A DNA stretch of 64,000 nt, taken from the NCBI RefSeq assembly GCF_025997855.1, contig NZ_AP026561.1, positions 620,001 through 684,000 of the forward strand, written 5' to 3'. The DNA is from Deinococcus aetherius. GTDB taxonomy: Bacteria > Deinococcota > Deinococci > Deinococcales > Deinococcaceae. The notes under the pieces were generated by a model. It did no database searches and was not told the DNA's origin. It saw only the letters and a program-made list of their open reading frames with translations. A program made the translations under genes and the position numbers. Shown piece by piece: positions 23,931 to 32,318 of this stretch (position 1 is its first letter; every line of letters starts with the position of its first letter).

Positions 23931-25371
23931 GAAGCTCTCCGGCAGGGTGAAACGCCACGGAGTCGCTTTCCGCAAGCGGCGGCACGTCTCCGAGGGTCAT
24001 GAAGAGGTTATTCAGGGACTCGGCGAGCGTCGGGTGCGAGATCACCGCGTCACGCAGCGTGGTGAAGGGCAGGCCGCCCAGCATCGCCATCTGGAGGGTC
24101 GCCGCCACCTCGCCGCCCTCGGGACCCAGCACCGCCGCCCCGAGGATGCGGTGCGTCTTCCGGTCCACGACGGCCTTCATCATCCCCGCCGTGCGCCGGG
24201 TCTCGATGGCGCGGGCCACATACGCCATCGGCAGCGTGGCGACGAGGATGTCGAGGTTCCGCGCCCGGGCCTCCCGCTCGCTCAGCCCCACCCGGCCCAG
24301 TTGCGGGTCGGTGAAGAGGGTGTAGGTGGGGAGCCGGTGGAGATGCCCGCGTCCGTGGAGCAGCCGGTCGCGCACGAGCCGGTAGTCGTCGTAGGCGACG
24401 TGGGTAAAGGCGGGGCCGCCGTTCACGTCCCCCAGGGCGTACACCCCGGGCACGTTCGTCTCCAGGTCCGCGTTCACCGGGATGAAGCCCCGGGCGTCGA
24501 GTTCGATCCCGGCCGCCTCCACGCCCAGGCTATCCGTGTTGGGCACGCGGCCCGTGGCGACGAGGAGGTGCCGGGTGTGACGGACGCACGGGCCCTCGGG
24601 GGTGCGGAAGTGCAGCGTGGCCTCCCCCTCCGGCCCGGGCTCCACCCGCAGGTCCCGCACGAGGACGTGAACGTCCAGTCCTTCCTCCCGCAGGGCGCCG
24701 AGCAGGGTGCCCGCCACGTCCTCGTCCTCGCGGTCCACGATCTGCGCCCCGGTGTGCAGGACGGTGACGTGGCTGCCGAAGCGCGCGAACATCTGGGCGA
24801 ACTCCAGCCCCACGTACCCGCCGCCCAGCACGACGAGGCGGCCAGGCACCGCGTCCAGTTCCATGATGCTCGTCGAGGTCAGCAGATGGGGCACGTGTCC
24901 GAGCCCCGGCACCGGGGGCAAGGCGGGGCGGGCGCCGACGTTGACGAAGATGTGTCCGGCGGTGAGGCGGCGCTCGCCCTGTGGGGTCCGCACGCTCACC
25001 TCCCCCGGCCCGGTGAAGCGCGCGTGCCCGAGGAGGGGGGTGACGCCCTGGGTGCCGCGCAGCCGCCGCTCGCTGCCCCCCGCGAAGGAGGCGACGAGTT
25101 CACGCTTGAGGCGGCGGACCTCGCCCAGGTCCACCCGCACCGGGCCCGCCTCCACCCCGTAGTCGCGGGCGCGCCTGGCGCGGTGCGCGGTCTCGGCGCA
25201 GGCGATCATCAGCTTGGTGGGCGAGCAGCCCTCGTTGACGCAGGTGCCGCCCCAGTGCTCCCGCTCGGCGATGGCGACCCGCCAGCCCGCGCGGCCCAGC
25301 TCGGCGGCGAGCGGTGTGCCCGCCTGCCCCGAGCCGAGGATGAGGGCGTCGTAGGGTTCCGGTTCGGGCAT
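23923..25371 (-). CDS. Pyridine nucleotide-disulfide oxidoreductase (mercuric reductase/Lpd-like)
   Basis: 482 aa. The FAD fold GSGQAG (13-18) is followed by the redox-active motif GGTCVNEGCSPTK with C44 and C49. The NAD fold is VVLGGGYVGLEFAQMF and the second FAD motif VYALGDVNGGPAFTHVAYDD. The dimerisation domain ends with HPTLAE, where the His-Glu pair assists the thiolate. No N-terminal heavy-metal domain or C-terminal vicinal cysteines are present, so true mercury reduction is unlikely. The start is the ATG at 25371; the frame is open upstream but overlaps the DUF3455 gene. Confidence 0.87.
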   Translation of the reverse strand: MPEPEPYDALILGSGQAGTPLAAELGRAGWRVAIAEREHWGGTCVNEGCSPTKLMIACAETAHRARRARDYGVEAGPVRVDLGEVRRLKRELVASFAGGSERRLRGTQGVTPLLGHARFTGPGEVSVRTPQGERRLTAGHIFVNVGARPALPPVPGLGHVPHLLTSTSIMELDAVPGRLVVLGGGYVGLEFAQMFARFGSHVTVLHTGAQIVDREDEDVAGTLLGALREEGLDVHVLVRDLRVEPGPEGEATLHFRTPEGPCVRHTRHLLVATGRVPNTDSLGVEAAGIELDARGFIPVNADLETNVPGVYALGDVNGGPAFTHVAYDDYRLVRDRLLHGRGHLHRLPTYTLFTDPQLGRVGLSEREARARNLDILVATLPMAYVARAIETRRTAGMMKAVVDRKTHRILGAAVLGPEGGEVAATLQMAMLGGLPFTTLRDAVISHPTLAESLNNLFMTLGDVPPLAESDSVAFHPAGELHA

Positions 25372-25393
25372 GGCAGCGTCCTTTCGGGCGGGC

Positions 25394-26023
25394 TCAGGGC
25401 GTGGGCGCGAAGAATTCGTAGAGGGCCGCGTAGGGCACCCGGGCCTCGGCGCCCACCCGGGAGGCGTCACAGCCCGTGGTGGGGGCCGTCCCACCCAGCG
25501 TGTACAGCCGCCGCACGAGGGTCGTCCCCTTGAAGGCGCCCGGCTGCCCACTCCGGGCCGGGGTCGTCGCGCGGGCCTCGAGCAGCAGCCAGGGAATCGC
25601 GGGCGGGGTGGAGGGGGGCGCGGGCACGCTCCTGAGGACGCGCCCCACCACCGTGCTGCCGTCCGCGCCGTCCTCCCAGGTGGGACCCGCGTAGTGCGTG
25701 CCGACCTTGCGGAACACGCCCCTCTCGGCGCCGTAGAGGTCCGCCTGCGGGGCCCGGAAGGTCCAGGTGGAGACCCCGCCCAGCGCCGCGCAGGTGTAGA
25801 CCTGCACGCCCACGCCGACCACGCGGCGGGTGAGGCGGTTGCCCCCCGGCACGGCCAGTTCGGCGGGGACGCCGGGCAACTCGCCGGGGGTCTGCGCCGG
25901 GAAGGCGAGGGGCCGCGCGGTGGCGGGCAGGGAAGCCTCCGGGGCGGGCGTGCCCTGCCCACACGCGACGAGGCTGGCGGCGAGGAGGGCGAGGGGCGCG
26001 GTGCGGGCAAGGAAACTGAGCAT
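25394..26023 (-). CDS. DUF3455 lipoprotein
   Basis: 209 aa. A lipoprotein signal peptide ends in LVAC (Cys18). The mature part matches the DUF3455 pattern: VVGVGVQVYTCAALGGVSTWTFRAPQADLY, then HYAGPTWEDGADGSTVVG and IPWLLLEA, ending RRLYTLGGTAPTTGCD and VPYAALYEFF. Function is unknown for the family, which is found as secreted proteins in fungi and bacteria. It sits between the SBBP-like gene (20 bp) and the disulfide reductase (22 bp) in the leftward operon. Confidence 0.75.
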   Translation of the reverse strand: MLSFLARTAPLALLAASLVACGQGTPAPEASLPATARPLAFPAQTPGELPGVPAELAVPGGNRLTRRVVGVGVQVYTCAALGGVSTWTFRAPQADLYGAERGVFRKVGTHYAGPTWEDGADGSTVVGRVLRSVPAPPSTPPAIPWLLLEARATTPARSGQPGAFKGTTLVRRLYTLGGTAPTTGCDASRVGAEARVPYAALYEFFAPTP

Positions 26024-26043
26024 GGGGACCTCCCGGGAAGGGC

Positions 26044-26463
26044 CTAGCGGGCCCCGCCGAACACGTCGAACTTCTTGACGAAGGCGTCCTGTCCGCCCTG
26101 CGACACCTGACCGTCCAGCCCCCCGGTGGTGGTGCCCCCGACCGTCACGCCCCACAGGGCGCCCGCGCTCACGCCGCCCGCGTCGTAGGACACCAGGAAG
26201 GCGTCGAGACCGCCGGGCGCGGGCTGCCCGTCGAGGCCCGCGCCGTTGTAGCCCACCACGTACACGTTGCCCCGCAGGTCACGCGCGATGCCGAGGGCGG
26301 TGTCGTCCTGATCCGTGCCGAACTGCCGGGTGCCGAAGGGGACGAGGGTGGTAGCTGACACGGGCGAGGCGGAGTTGGCCGAGGTCTCCGGGGAAGGTGT
26401 GGCCGTTCCGCTCGCCGCGAGCAGTCCGGCGAGCGACAAGGTGCAGGCGGGGTGTTTCAACAC
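26044..26463 (-). CDS. Short exported SBBP-repeat-like protein
   Basis: About 139 aa, with GTG at 26463 or TTG at 26460 as start; both follow GGAGGAGCAG. An exported N-terminus reads LLAASGT, like a lipobox in which the cysteine has become serine. The rest has the beta-propeller (SBBP) repeat pattern: FGTDQDDTALGIARDLRGNVYVVGYN, GGLDAFLVSYD, GGQDAFVKKFD. Only one full repeat and parts of a second remain, whereas relatives carry many, so it may be an internally deleted descendant. It lies 77 bp after the large secreted protein gene. Confidence 0.6.
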   Translation of the reverse strand: MLKHPACTLSLAGLLAASGTATPSPETSANSASPVSATTLVPFGTRQFGTDQDDTALGIARDLRGNVYVVGYNGAGLDGQPAPGGLDAFLVSYDAGGVSAGALWGVTVGGTTTGGLDGQVSQGGQDAFVKKFDVFGGAR

Positions 26464-26540
26464 CTGCTCCTCCAAAGCTCGGGAGAGCGTGTCTGGGGGC
26501 AGCCCTGGACGCCGCCCTGGACGCCGCCCTCTGCTTCGGC

Positions 26541-27746
26541 TCACAGGAAGCGCAGGACGATGGGGCAATTCACCACGAAGCCCGTCGAGCCGAAACGCGC
26601 GCCGCCGGGCCCGGTGATGAAGCCGCGCTGCGCCATGCCGAGAATCTGGAACTCCTCGATCATCCGCGAGCGGTATCCAGCCTGAATGGCGGTGGGCGTC
26701 CACTCATACACGTTCAGGTCCCACATCGGGCTGTAGTCGGTCGCCACGGTGGGGATGCCGCCCAGCACGTTCAGCGGCCCGGGCACGCCCGCGTCCCCCA
26801 GCGCCGAGTTGAAGCCCTGCCGCTGGGGGTTCTGCTTGCCGGTCGGCCCGTTCACCGCCGCGAACAGGCGCTCGACCGCGCTGAAGACCCCGTCGTCCCC
26901 GCCCACCGGCAGGTCCTTCATGCCGGGCGCCAGGGTCACGTTCTCCATCGCGGCGGGCAGCTCGTCCGAGGCGTCGAGGCTGAGGTACAGCACCGGCTTG
27001 GAAAACGAGAAGCCCGGCGTGAGTTGCAGGGTGACGGTGCCGCCGCTCTTGCCCTCGGGGCAGATCGAGACCACCTTGTCGTGCACGAGCCGGTGGTCCA
27101 CGTTGCCCCGACAGAAGCGGGTGAGTTCCCCCGCGGAGTTGCCGAAGGCCACGACCGGCGCGTTGTAGATGTGCCCGCCCGCGTTCTCGATGCGGACCAG
27201 TGGAGAGTAGTTCGCGTCTCCCACCGCACCCGCCTTGAAGGCGCGCGGCGGGAAGAAGTTGGGTGCCGCGCCGGGAGTGAGGACGTGCTCGGGGGCGAAG
27301 CTCACGGTGCCGGACGCGAAGGTGAGGGTCCCGTCGCGCCCCAGGGTGGCGTTGCGGGCGGCGCGGCCCACGTTGCCGTAGGTGAGCTTGGCGGAGTAGT
27401 TCAGGCCCAGGGCGTCGGCGTTGCCCCGGTCCGTCGTGTCGGTCAGGACGTACCAGACGTTCCTGCCGTCACGCATCTGCCCCCGGTACAGCGGCAGGGT
27501 GATCGTCCCCTTCTCCTGGTCCACCGTGCCCGAGCGCAGCAGTTGCAGGGGACCCACGAGTTCCTTCTGCGTCTGCGACGGGGCCGGGCCGAAGTAGGTC
27601 GCGGGAATGTCCGCGCCGATGGAGGCGGGCGCGGGGCGGGTGTCCGAGTCCTGGGCGTGGGCTGTCCCCACGGCGCCCGCGAGGAGCAGGGCGCCCAGGG
27701 TCAGGGCACGGGTGGTGTGGGGCCGCAGGCTGGTCATGTGTTGCAT
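26541..27746 (-). CDS. Secreted protein of unknown function, first gene of operon
   Basis: 401 aa with a signal peptide (residues 1-32, cleavage near GTAHAQD). I do not recognise the family with certainty. Visible features: TITLPLYRGQMRDGRNVWYVLTD (about 80-102), suggesting a beta-rich extracellular protein; RFCRGNVDHRLVHDK and SICPEGK with the only mature-region cysteines besides one near the C-terminus; and SPMWDLNVYEWTP near residue 344. It starts the leftward operon running to 23019 and has a good ribosome-binding site (GGGAGG). The shared 54-bp element lies 100 bp upstream. Confidence 0.75.
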   Translation of the reverse strand: MQHMTSLRPHTTRALTLGALLLAGAVGTAHAQDSDTRPAPASIGADIPATYFGPAPSQTQKELVGPLQLLRSGTVDQEKGTITLPLYRGQMRDGRNVWYVLTDTTDRGNADALGLNYSAKLTYGNVGRAARNATLGRDGTLTFASGTVSFAPEHVLTPGAAPNFFPPRAFKAGAVGDANYSPLVRIENAGGHIYNAPVVAFGNSAGELTRFCRGNVDHRLVHDKVVSICPEGKSGGTVTLQLTPGFSFSKPVLYLSLDASDELPAAMENVTLAPGMKDLPVGGDDGVFSAVERLFAAVNGPTGKQNPQRQGFNSALGDAGVPGPLNVLGGIPTVATDYSPMWDLNVYEWTPTAIQAGYRSRMIEEFQILGMAQRGFITGPGGARFGSTGFVVNCPIVLRFL

Positions 27747-27845
27747 AGGTCCTCCCCCTGTCTCTCGTCGGCGGGTCAGGGCGGACCTGCCGACGGGTGT
27801 GCCGGGCTGCCGCAGCGCGGGTGTCCGCGCCGCGTCACCAACCCG

Positions 27846-27899
27846 GCGGTGTTTACGACACCTTCATCCTGGGAAGGGACAGGGGAAAAATCGGGGTAA
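27846..27899 (-). promoter_or_regulatory. Shared 54-bp upstream element, copy 2
   Basis: Gap-free match to 18675-18728. Minus-strand order: TTACCCCG, TTTTTCCCCTG, then AAGGTGTCGTAAA and ACCGC. It lies 100 bp before the start codon at 27746, and the IS1182 element begins about 50 bp beyond it on the far side, so the IS did not separate it from its operon. Confidence 0.65.
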
Positions 27900-27942
27900 C
27901 GCGGGAGGTGGCTTCGAAGTCGCCCACGCTGGGGGTGGTTTA

Positions 27943-27949
27943 AGGACGC
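27943..27949 (+). repeat. 7-bp target-site duplication, left copy
   Basis: AGGACGC directly before the left end of the insertion sequence; the same heptamer follows the right end at 29655-29661. Confidence 0.75.
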
Positions 27950-29654
27950 GATACCGTTGGCGAAGTCGGTGGGTGAGGCGCACCCTGAGAGATGCTGCGT
28001 CCAGACCCACTTGGCCCTATCCCTAAAGACACCGCTCGAATCGCCCTTGCGGCCTTTCCCAAAGGGAATCTCTACCTCAAGCTCCGAGACGAGTTGGGCG
28101 TGCTGTACACCGACCAGGACTTTGCAGCGCTGTTTCCAGCGCTGGGTCAGCCTGCCCTGCCTCCCTGGCGACTGGCGCTGGTCACGGTCGTCCAGTTCCT
28201 CGAAAACCTGACGGACCGGCAAGCTGCTGAACAGGTTCGAGCGCGGTTGGACCTTAAATACCTGCTGGGATTGGAACTGAGCGATCCAGGCTTCGACTTC
28301 AGCGTCCTCTCGGAGTTCCGGGCTCGTTTGGTCGCGGGTAAGGCCGAACACCTGTTGTTAGACAGGATGCTGACACGCTTTCGGGAGAAGGGCTTGCTCA
28401 AACGGCGTGGACAACAGCGGACCGACTCGACCCATGTCCTGGCAGCGATCCGCCACCTGACCCGGATCGAGTTTGTCGCTGAAACCTTCCGAGGCACGCT
28501 CAATGCAGTCGGGCGCCATGCGCCCGACTGGTTGGCCCCGCGACTGGACTCACGCTGGCGCGAGTGGTACGAACACCGTGTCGAGTCGTATCGCTTTCCT
28601 CAGGGCGCACAAGCTCGCTTGGCCTATGTGCAGCAGGTCGGGCAAGACGGCTTTTCGTTGCTCGACCGCCTGCACGCCGATCCCAGTGCGGCCCCGCTGC
28701 TGAGCTTGCCCGCCGTCCAGACCCTTGAGCTGGTGTGGTCGCAGCAGTTCAGACGCAAGGCGGGCGAAGTGCAGTGGAAGCCTGGCACTGCCGTCCCACC
28801 TTCTGCACAGCGACCGGAGTCGCCGTATGACACCGAGGCACGCTTCTCGACCAAGCGTGGTCGTGGCTGGGTGGGCTCCAAGGTGCATCTGACGGAAGCC
28901 TGCGAACCGGATCTGCCGGAAGTCATCACCCACGTTCATAGCTCGTCTTCCTGCACCCAGGACATCCAGGTCATGCCCACCCTTCACCACGCACTGGCGG
29001 CCAAGGAGATGTTGCCGAAGCAACATCTCGTCGATTCGGGCTATGTCAGTGGGACCGTCCTGGCCGACAGCTTGGAGCAGCATGGGGTCGAGGTCATCGG
29101 GCCCACTCGACCGGGAGCCAACTGGCAACTCCGTGATCCGGAGGCCTTCAAGCTCGACGACTTCAGCCTTCACTGGGAGAGCCAGCACGCGACCTGTCCG
29201 CAGGGCCAGCGGTCGACCAGTTGGCTGTTGGGGCAGAGCCCAGAAGGTATCCCCCTGGTCTTTGTCTCATTCCCACGCAAGGTGTGCCAGTCGTGCGAGG
29301 TCAGGGCGCGCTGTACCAAATCTACGAGCGATGGACGGTGCCTCACCTTGCTGCGCCAACCGGCCTTCGAGGCCCTACAAATGATGCGCAAGCAGCAGGA
29401 AACACCTGAGTGGAAGACCTTATACAACCGGCGGTCCGGGATTGAGGGGACAGTTTCGGTCGCGGTACGTGCCCATGGGGCACGCACCGCTCGGTATCGA
29501 GGAGAAGCCAAACTGCGCTTACAGGGGATGGCGACGGCAGCGGGAATCAATCTCGAGCGCGTCTACGCCTGGTGGCAAGGTCGGCCCAGGGCGGCGACCA
29601 GAACAGCTTGTTTCGCCCGCCTTCCAGCGACCGCCTGACTTCGCCAACGGTATC
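27950..29654 (+). mobile_element. IS1182-family insertion sequence, apparently complete
   Basis: 1705 bp. The ends are inverted repeats: left 27950-27969 starts GATACCGTTGGCGAAGTC, and the right end (29635-29654) reads the same 18 bases on the opposite strand, followed by one mismatch in the next two. A 7-bp duplication AGGACGC flanks it (27943-27949, 29655-29661), marking a real and fairly recent insertion. It holds one full-length transposase gene. The host DNA was an intergenic stretch between the 23-27.7 kb operon and an integrase remnant. Confidence 0.88.
27992..29638 (+). CDS. IS1182-family transposase
   Basis: 548 aa. The N-terminal domain (DELGVLYTDQDFAALFPALGQPALPPWRLALVTVVQFLENLTDRQAAEQVRARLDLKYLLGLEL) is typical of IS1182 transposases. 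DDE catalysis is suggested by QQRTDSTHV (first Asp), LVDSGYV (second Asp) and NRRSGIEGTVS (Glu). A cysteine cluster (CPQGQ, CQSCEVRARC) precedes the last segment. No frameshift is seen, so it is probably active. The stop is 16 bp before the right end of the element. Confidence 0.92.
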   Translation: MLRPDPLGPIPKDTARIALAAFPKGNLYLKLRDELGVLYTDQDFAALFPALGQPALPPWRLALVTVVQFLENLTDRQAAEQVRARLDLKYLLGLELSDPGFDFSVLSEFRARLVAGKAEHLLLDRMLTRFREKGLLKRRGQQRTDSTHVLAAIRHLTRIEFVAETFRGTLNAVGRHAPDWLAPRLDSRWREWYEHRVESYRFPQGAQARLAYVQQVGQDGFSLLDRLHADPSAAPLLSLPAVQTLELVWSQQFRRKAGEVQWKPGTAVPPSAQRPESPYDTEARFSTKRGRGWVGSKVHLTEACEPDLPEVITHVHSSSSCTQDIQVMPTLHHALAAKEMLPKQHLVDSGYVSGTVLADSLEQHGVEVIGPTRPGANWQLRDPEAFKLDDFSLHWESQHATCPQGQRSTSWLLGQSPEGIPLVFVSFPRKVCQSCEVRARCTKSTSDGRCLTLLRQPAFEALQMMRKQQETPEWKTLYNRRSGIEGTVSVAVRAHGARTARYRGEAKLRLQGMATAAGINLERVYAWWQGRPRAATRTACFARLPATA

Positions 29655-29661
29655 AGGACGC
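29655..29661 (+). repeat. 7-bp target-site duplication, right copy
   Basis: AGGACGC, identical to the heptamer at 27943-27949. Confidence 0.75.
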
Positions 29662-29694
29662 CGCTACAAAGAGCAAAGTGAGGGCGTTCTCGAG

Positions 29695-29817
29695 CTAGAC
29701 CGGGAAGCGCCCGATCACCCGGTCGTACTCGTGCTGGGCCTCGCCCAGCGTGAGCCGGGAGTAGACCTCCAACGACCGCCGGGAAGCGTGGCCGCTGTAC
29801 GGCCGAATCAGAGGTAC
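29695..29817 (-). pseudogene. C-terminal remnant of a tyrosine recombinase/integrase
   Basis: Forty codons and a stop read [21 protein letters not shown], then a tail ending DRVIGRFPV. This is the box-II end of tyrosine recombinases, with the catalytic His in SGHAS and the nucleophilic Tyr in EVYSRL. The catalytic Arg and the rest of the gene are missing upstream of 29817. It indicates that an integrated element once stood here. The remainder of 29662-29900 shows nothing else. Confidence 0.65.
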
Positions 29818-29900
29818 GCTCGAAGTGCAATTGGACCGAGCCGACCACGGGGGCACCCTCACAAGTGCTCACCACATAAACGGCACCTCTCCGGTCCCTT

Positions 29901-31322
29901 TCAGGCTGGGGTCACCCGAAAACAAGCCAGTTTGACCTCACTCATCTCCCGCACCGTGAACTGCACGCCCTCGCGCCCCAGCCCACTGTCCTTCACGCCG
30001 CCGAAGGGCATTCCATCCACCCGGTAGTCGGTGCTGTCGTTGATGATGACCGCTCCGCAGTCCAGGTCGCGTACCGCGCGGAACGCCAGGTTGACATTTC
30101 CCGTGAAGATGGCCCCTTGTAGACCGTAAGACACGCTGTTGGCCCGTCTTACCGCCTCGTCATAATCGTCAACGCGCTCCAAAACGGTCACTGGCCCATA
30201 GACCTCCTCCTGATAGAGCCGTAGGTCACCCGCCACGTTCTCCACCAGGGTCGGCGCAAAGAAGGCGCCGTCGCGTGTTCCGCCCGTCAGCAGGGTTGCT
30301 CCGGCGGTCACGGCCTCCTGCACGAGCGTCTCCACACGCCGGGCACTCACCTCGCTCACCAGGGGCCCCATGTCCGTGTCCTCGCTCAGCTTGTCTCCCA
30401 CGCGGTAGCCGCGAGCCCCCTCAACGAGCCGTGAGCGGACCTCCGCATAGACCGCGTCCTGAACCAGAACGCGCTGCACATGCAAGCAGTTCTGTCCGGC
30501 CGCCCAATAGGCTCCACTGAGGATGCTCGGCACGGCGAGGTCGAGGTCGGCGTCATCCATGACGAGGGTGGGGCAGTTGCTGCCCAACTCCATCGCCAGC
30601 CGTTTGAGCCCAGCGAGCCGGGCGATCTGTTGGCCGGTCCCCACGCCACCCGTGAAGGACACCATCCGCACCCGTGGGTCGGACACGAGCGCGGGTCCAA
30701 TTTCCGTGCCGTCTCCAGTCAGAACCTGAAGGACGCCAGGGGGCAGGCCCGCCTCGCGCAGCACCTCGGCGAGCCCCAGGGCGCTGAGCGGGGTCTGCTC
30801 GTGCGGTTTGACGATGACCGCGTTGCCCGCGGCGATAGCGGGACCTACCTTGTGGGCCACGAGGTTCAGGGGATCGTTGAAAGGCGTGATCGCCACGATC
30901 ACGCCTACCGGCTCCCGGGTCCAGTAGCCAATTCTCCCCTCGCTGCCCGGGCGCTGGTCGAAGTTCACGATCTCCCCGCCCAGACGCCGCGCCTCCTCGG
31001 CACACAGGCGCAAGGTGGCCGCGCAGCGCGCCGCCTCCTTGCGCGCCTCACGAATCGTCTTGATGCCCTCCGAGGCGATGGTGCGGGCAAACATCTCCTG
31101 GCGCCCTCCGATCAGTTCGGCGGCGAGAGAGAGGACCTGGACCCGCTCGTGGGTCGGCAGCGCGCGGGCAATTCGCCTCGCTTTCCACGCCACCGACAAC
31201 GCCAGTTCCACATCCAGCAGGGTCGCCTTCGGCACCCGGTCAATCAACCGTCCGTCCTGAGGGTCCCGCACATCCATCTGGGGCGCACGGTCCACCCAGT
31301 TCTCGCCCAGCAGCATCCTCAT
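29901..31322 (-). CDS. NAD(P)-dependent aldehyde dehydrogenase
   Basis: 473 aa from the ATG at 31322, which overlaps the upstream lyase stop by 4 bp. ALDH hallmarks: GVIVAITPFNDPLNLVAHKVGPAIAAGNAVIVKPHEQTP (oxyanion Asn and cofactor lysine), VSFTGGVGTGQ, MELGSNCPTLV with the general-base Glu, and GQNCLHVQRV with the catalytic Cys. The sequence resembles lactaldehyde/glyceraldehyde-3-phosphate and succinate-semialdehyde type enzymes. With the PLP lyase it may oxidise the aldehyde or keto product of an amino-acid derivative; the substrate is unknown. Confidence 0.88.
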   Translation of the reverse strand: MRMLLGENWVDRAPQMDVRDPQDGRLIDRVPKATLLDVELALSVAWKARRIARALPTHERVQVLSLAAELIGGRQEMFARTIASEGIKTIREARKEAARCAATLRLCAEEARRLGGEIVNFDQRPGSEGRIGYWTREPVGVIVAITPFNDPLNLVAHKVGPAIAAGNAVIVKPHEQTPLSALGLAEVLREAGLPPGVLQVLTGDGTEIGPALVSDPRVRMVSFTGGVGTGQQIARLAGLKRLAMELGSNCPTLVMDDADLDLAVPSILSGAYWAAGQNCLHVQRVLVQDAVYAEVRSRLVEGARGYRVGDKLSEDTDMGPLVSEVSARRVETLVQEAVTAGATLLTGGTRDGAFFAPTLVENVAGDLRLYQEEVYGPVTVLERVDDYDEAVRRANSVSYGLQGAIFTGNVNLAFRAVRDLDCGAVIINDSTDYRVDGMPFGGVKDSGLGREGVQFTVREMSEVKLACFRVTPA

Positions 31323-32296
31323 GCCTGGACCTCCAGGACCGGCCCCAGCCACAGCCGCATCTGTTCAGGGGTCAGGTTGCCTCCACACAGGACCGTACCC
31401 ACCGCCCGGCCGCGGTACAGGTCTGTGTGTTCGAGGAGCGCGGCCACACCCACGGCGGCAGAGGGCTCAACCACGAGCCCGGCGTGTTCGTGGATCAGGC
31501 GCATGGCGCGCAGGATGACCTCCTCGGAGACCAGGTGCACGTCGTCCACCAGCCCCTGCATGTCCTCCAGGGCCTCGGGTATGGGGACGCGGACGGCGAG
31601 GCCGTCCGCGATGGTGTTCACACGTTCGTGCTCGATCACGCGGCCTGCCTGCCACGACTCGATCATCGCGGGCGCCCCCTGCGCGCCCACGGCGACGACC
31701 CGGGTGCCCGGACTCCTGGCCTTCATCACCCGCGCAATGCCGTTGAACAAGGCGCCATTGCCCAGGGCGACGAGCACCACGTCCAGAGGTTGGGGGAGCT
31801 TAAGCAGTTCCAGTCCGATGGTGGCCGCACCCTCAAGGGTCTCGATGTCGAGGCTGTCCACCACGAGGCGCGCGTTCCCCTCTGCGGCAACGCGGGCTGC
31901 CTCCAGCTTGGCCGCGTCGAAGTCCTCACCGTGCAGCACCACCCGGGCCCCGAGGGCGCGTATCCGGTCGAGCTTCAGGTGATTTGCGCGCGTGCTGGCG
32001 TACACCGTGAGCCCGACGCCCCGTTTCCGACAGGCGTAGGCCATGGCCTGCCCGAGGTTTCCAGCGCTGGCGCATAGCAGCGGTCTGTCGTCGTTGACCT
32101 GCGAGACCAGGAAGTCCGCGCCGCGACCCTTGAAGGAGCGGATGGGACCCAGCGTCTCGACCTTGAGCAGGAGGTGAACGCCGATGAGTTCGCCCAACGC
32201 CTCGCAGGAGTACTGCGGCGTATCGAGGAATACCGGATCAATGGTTCGCGCGGCTTCCTCGACCCGGGCAAGGGTCACACGATGGGGAAGGGGCAT
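31319..32296 (-). CDS. Threonine/serine dehydratase-like PLP-dependent enzyme
   Basis: 325 aa of the tryptophan-synthase-beta fold. The PLP lysine lies in IRSFKGRGA (K55), the substrate loop in SAGNLGQAMAYACRK (77-91), and the phosphate-binding glycine loop in VLVALGNGALFNGIARV. The C-terminus ends VGTVLCGGNLTPEQM, as in threonine ammonia-lyases, but no ACT domain follows, so it is a catabolic or racemase-type form. It is co-transcribed with the ALDH gene and diverges from a GntR regulator, with a palindrome between. Confidence 0.86.
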   Translation of the reverse strand: MPLPHRVTLARVEEAARTIDPVFLDTPQYSCEALGELIGVHLLLKVETLGPIRSFKGRGADFLVSQVNDDRPLLCASAGNLGQAMAYACRKRGVGLTVYASTRANHLKLDRIRALGARVVLHGEDFDAAKLEAARVAAEGNARLVVDSLDIETLEGAATIGLELLKLPQPLDVVLVALGNGALFNGIARVMKARSPGTRVVAVGAQGAPAMIESWQAGRVIEHERVNTIADGLAVRVPIPEALEDMQGLVDDVHLVSEEVILRAMRLIHEHAGLVVEPSAAVGVAALLEHTDLYRGRAVGTVLCGGNLTPEQMRLWLGPVLEVQA

Positions 32297-32318
32297 GGCC
32301 CAGTTTGCCCCTATCTGT

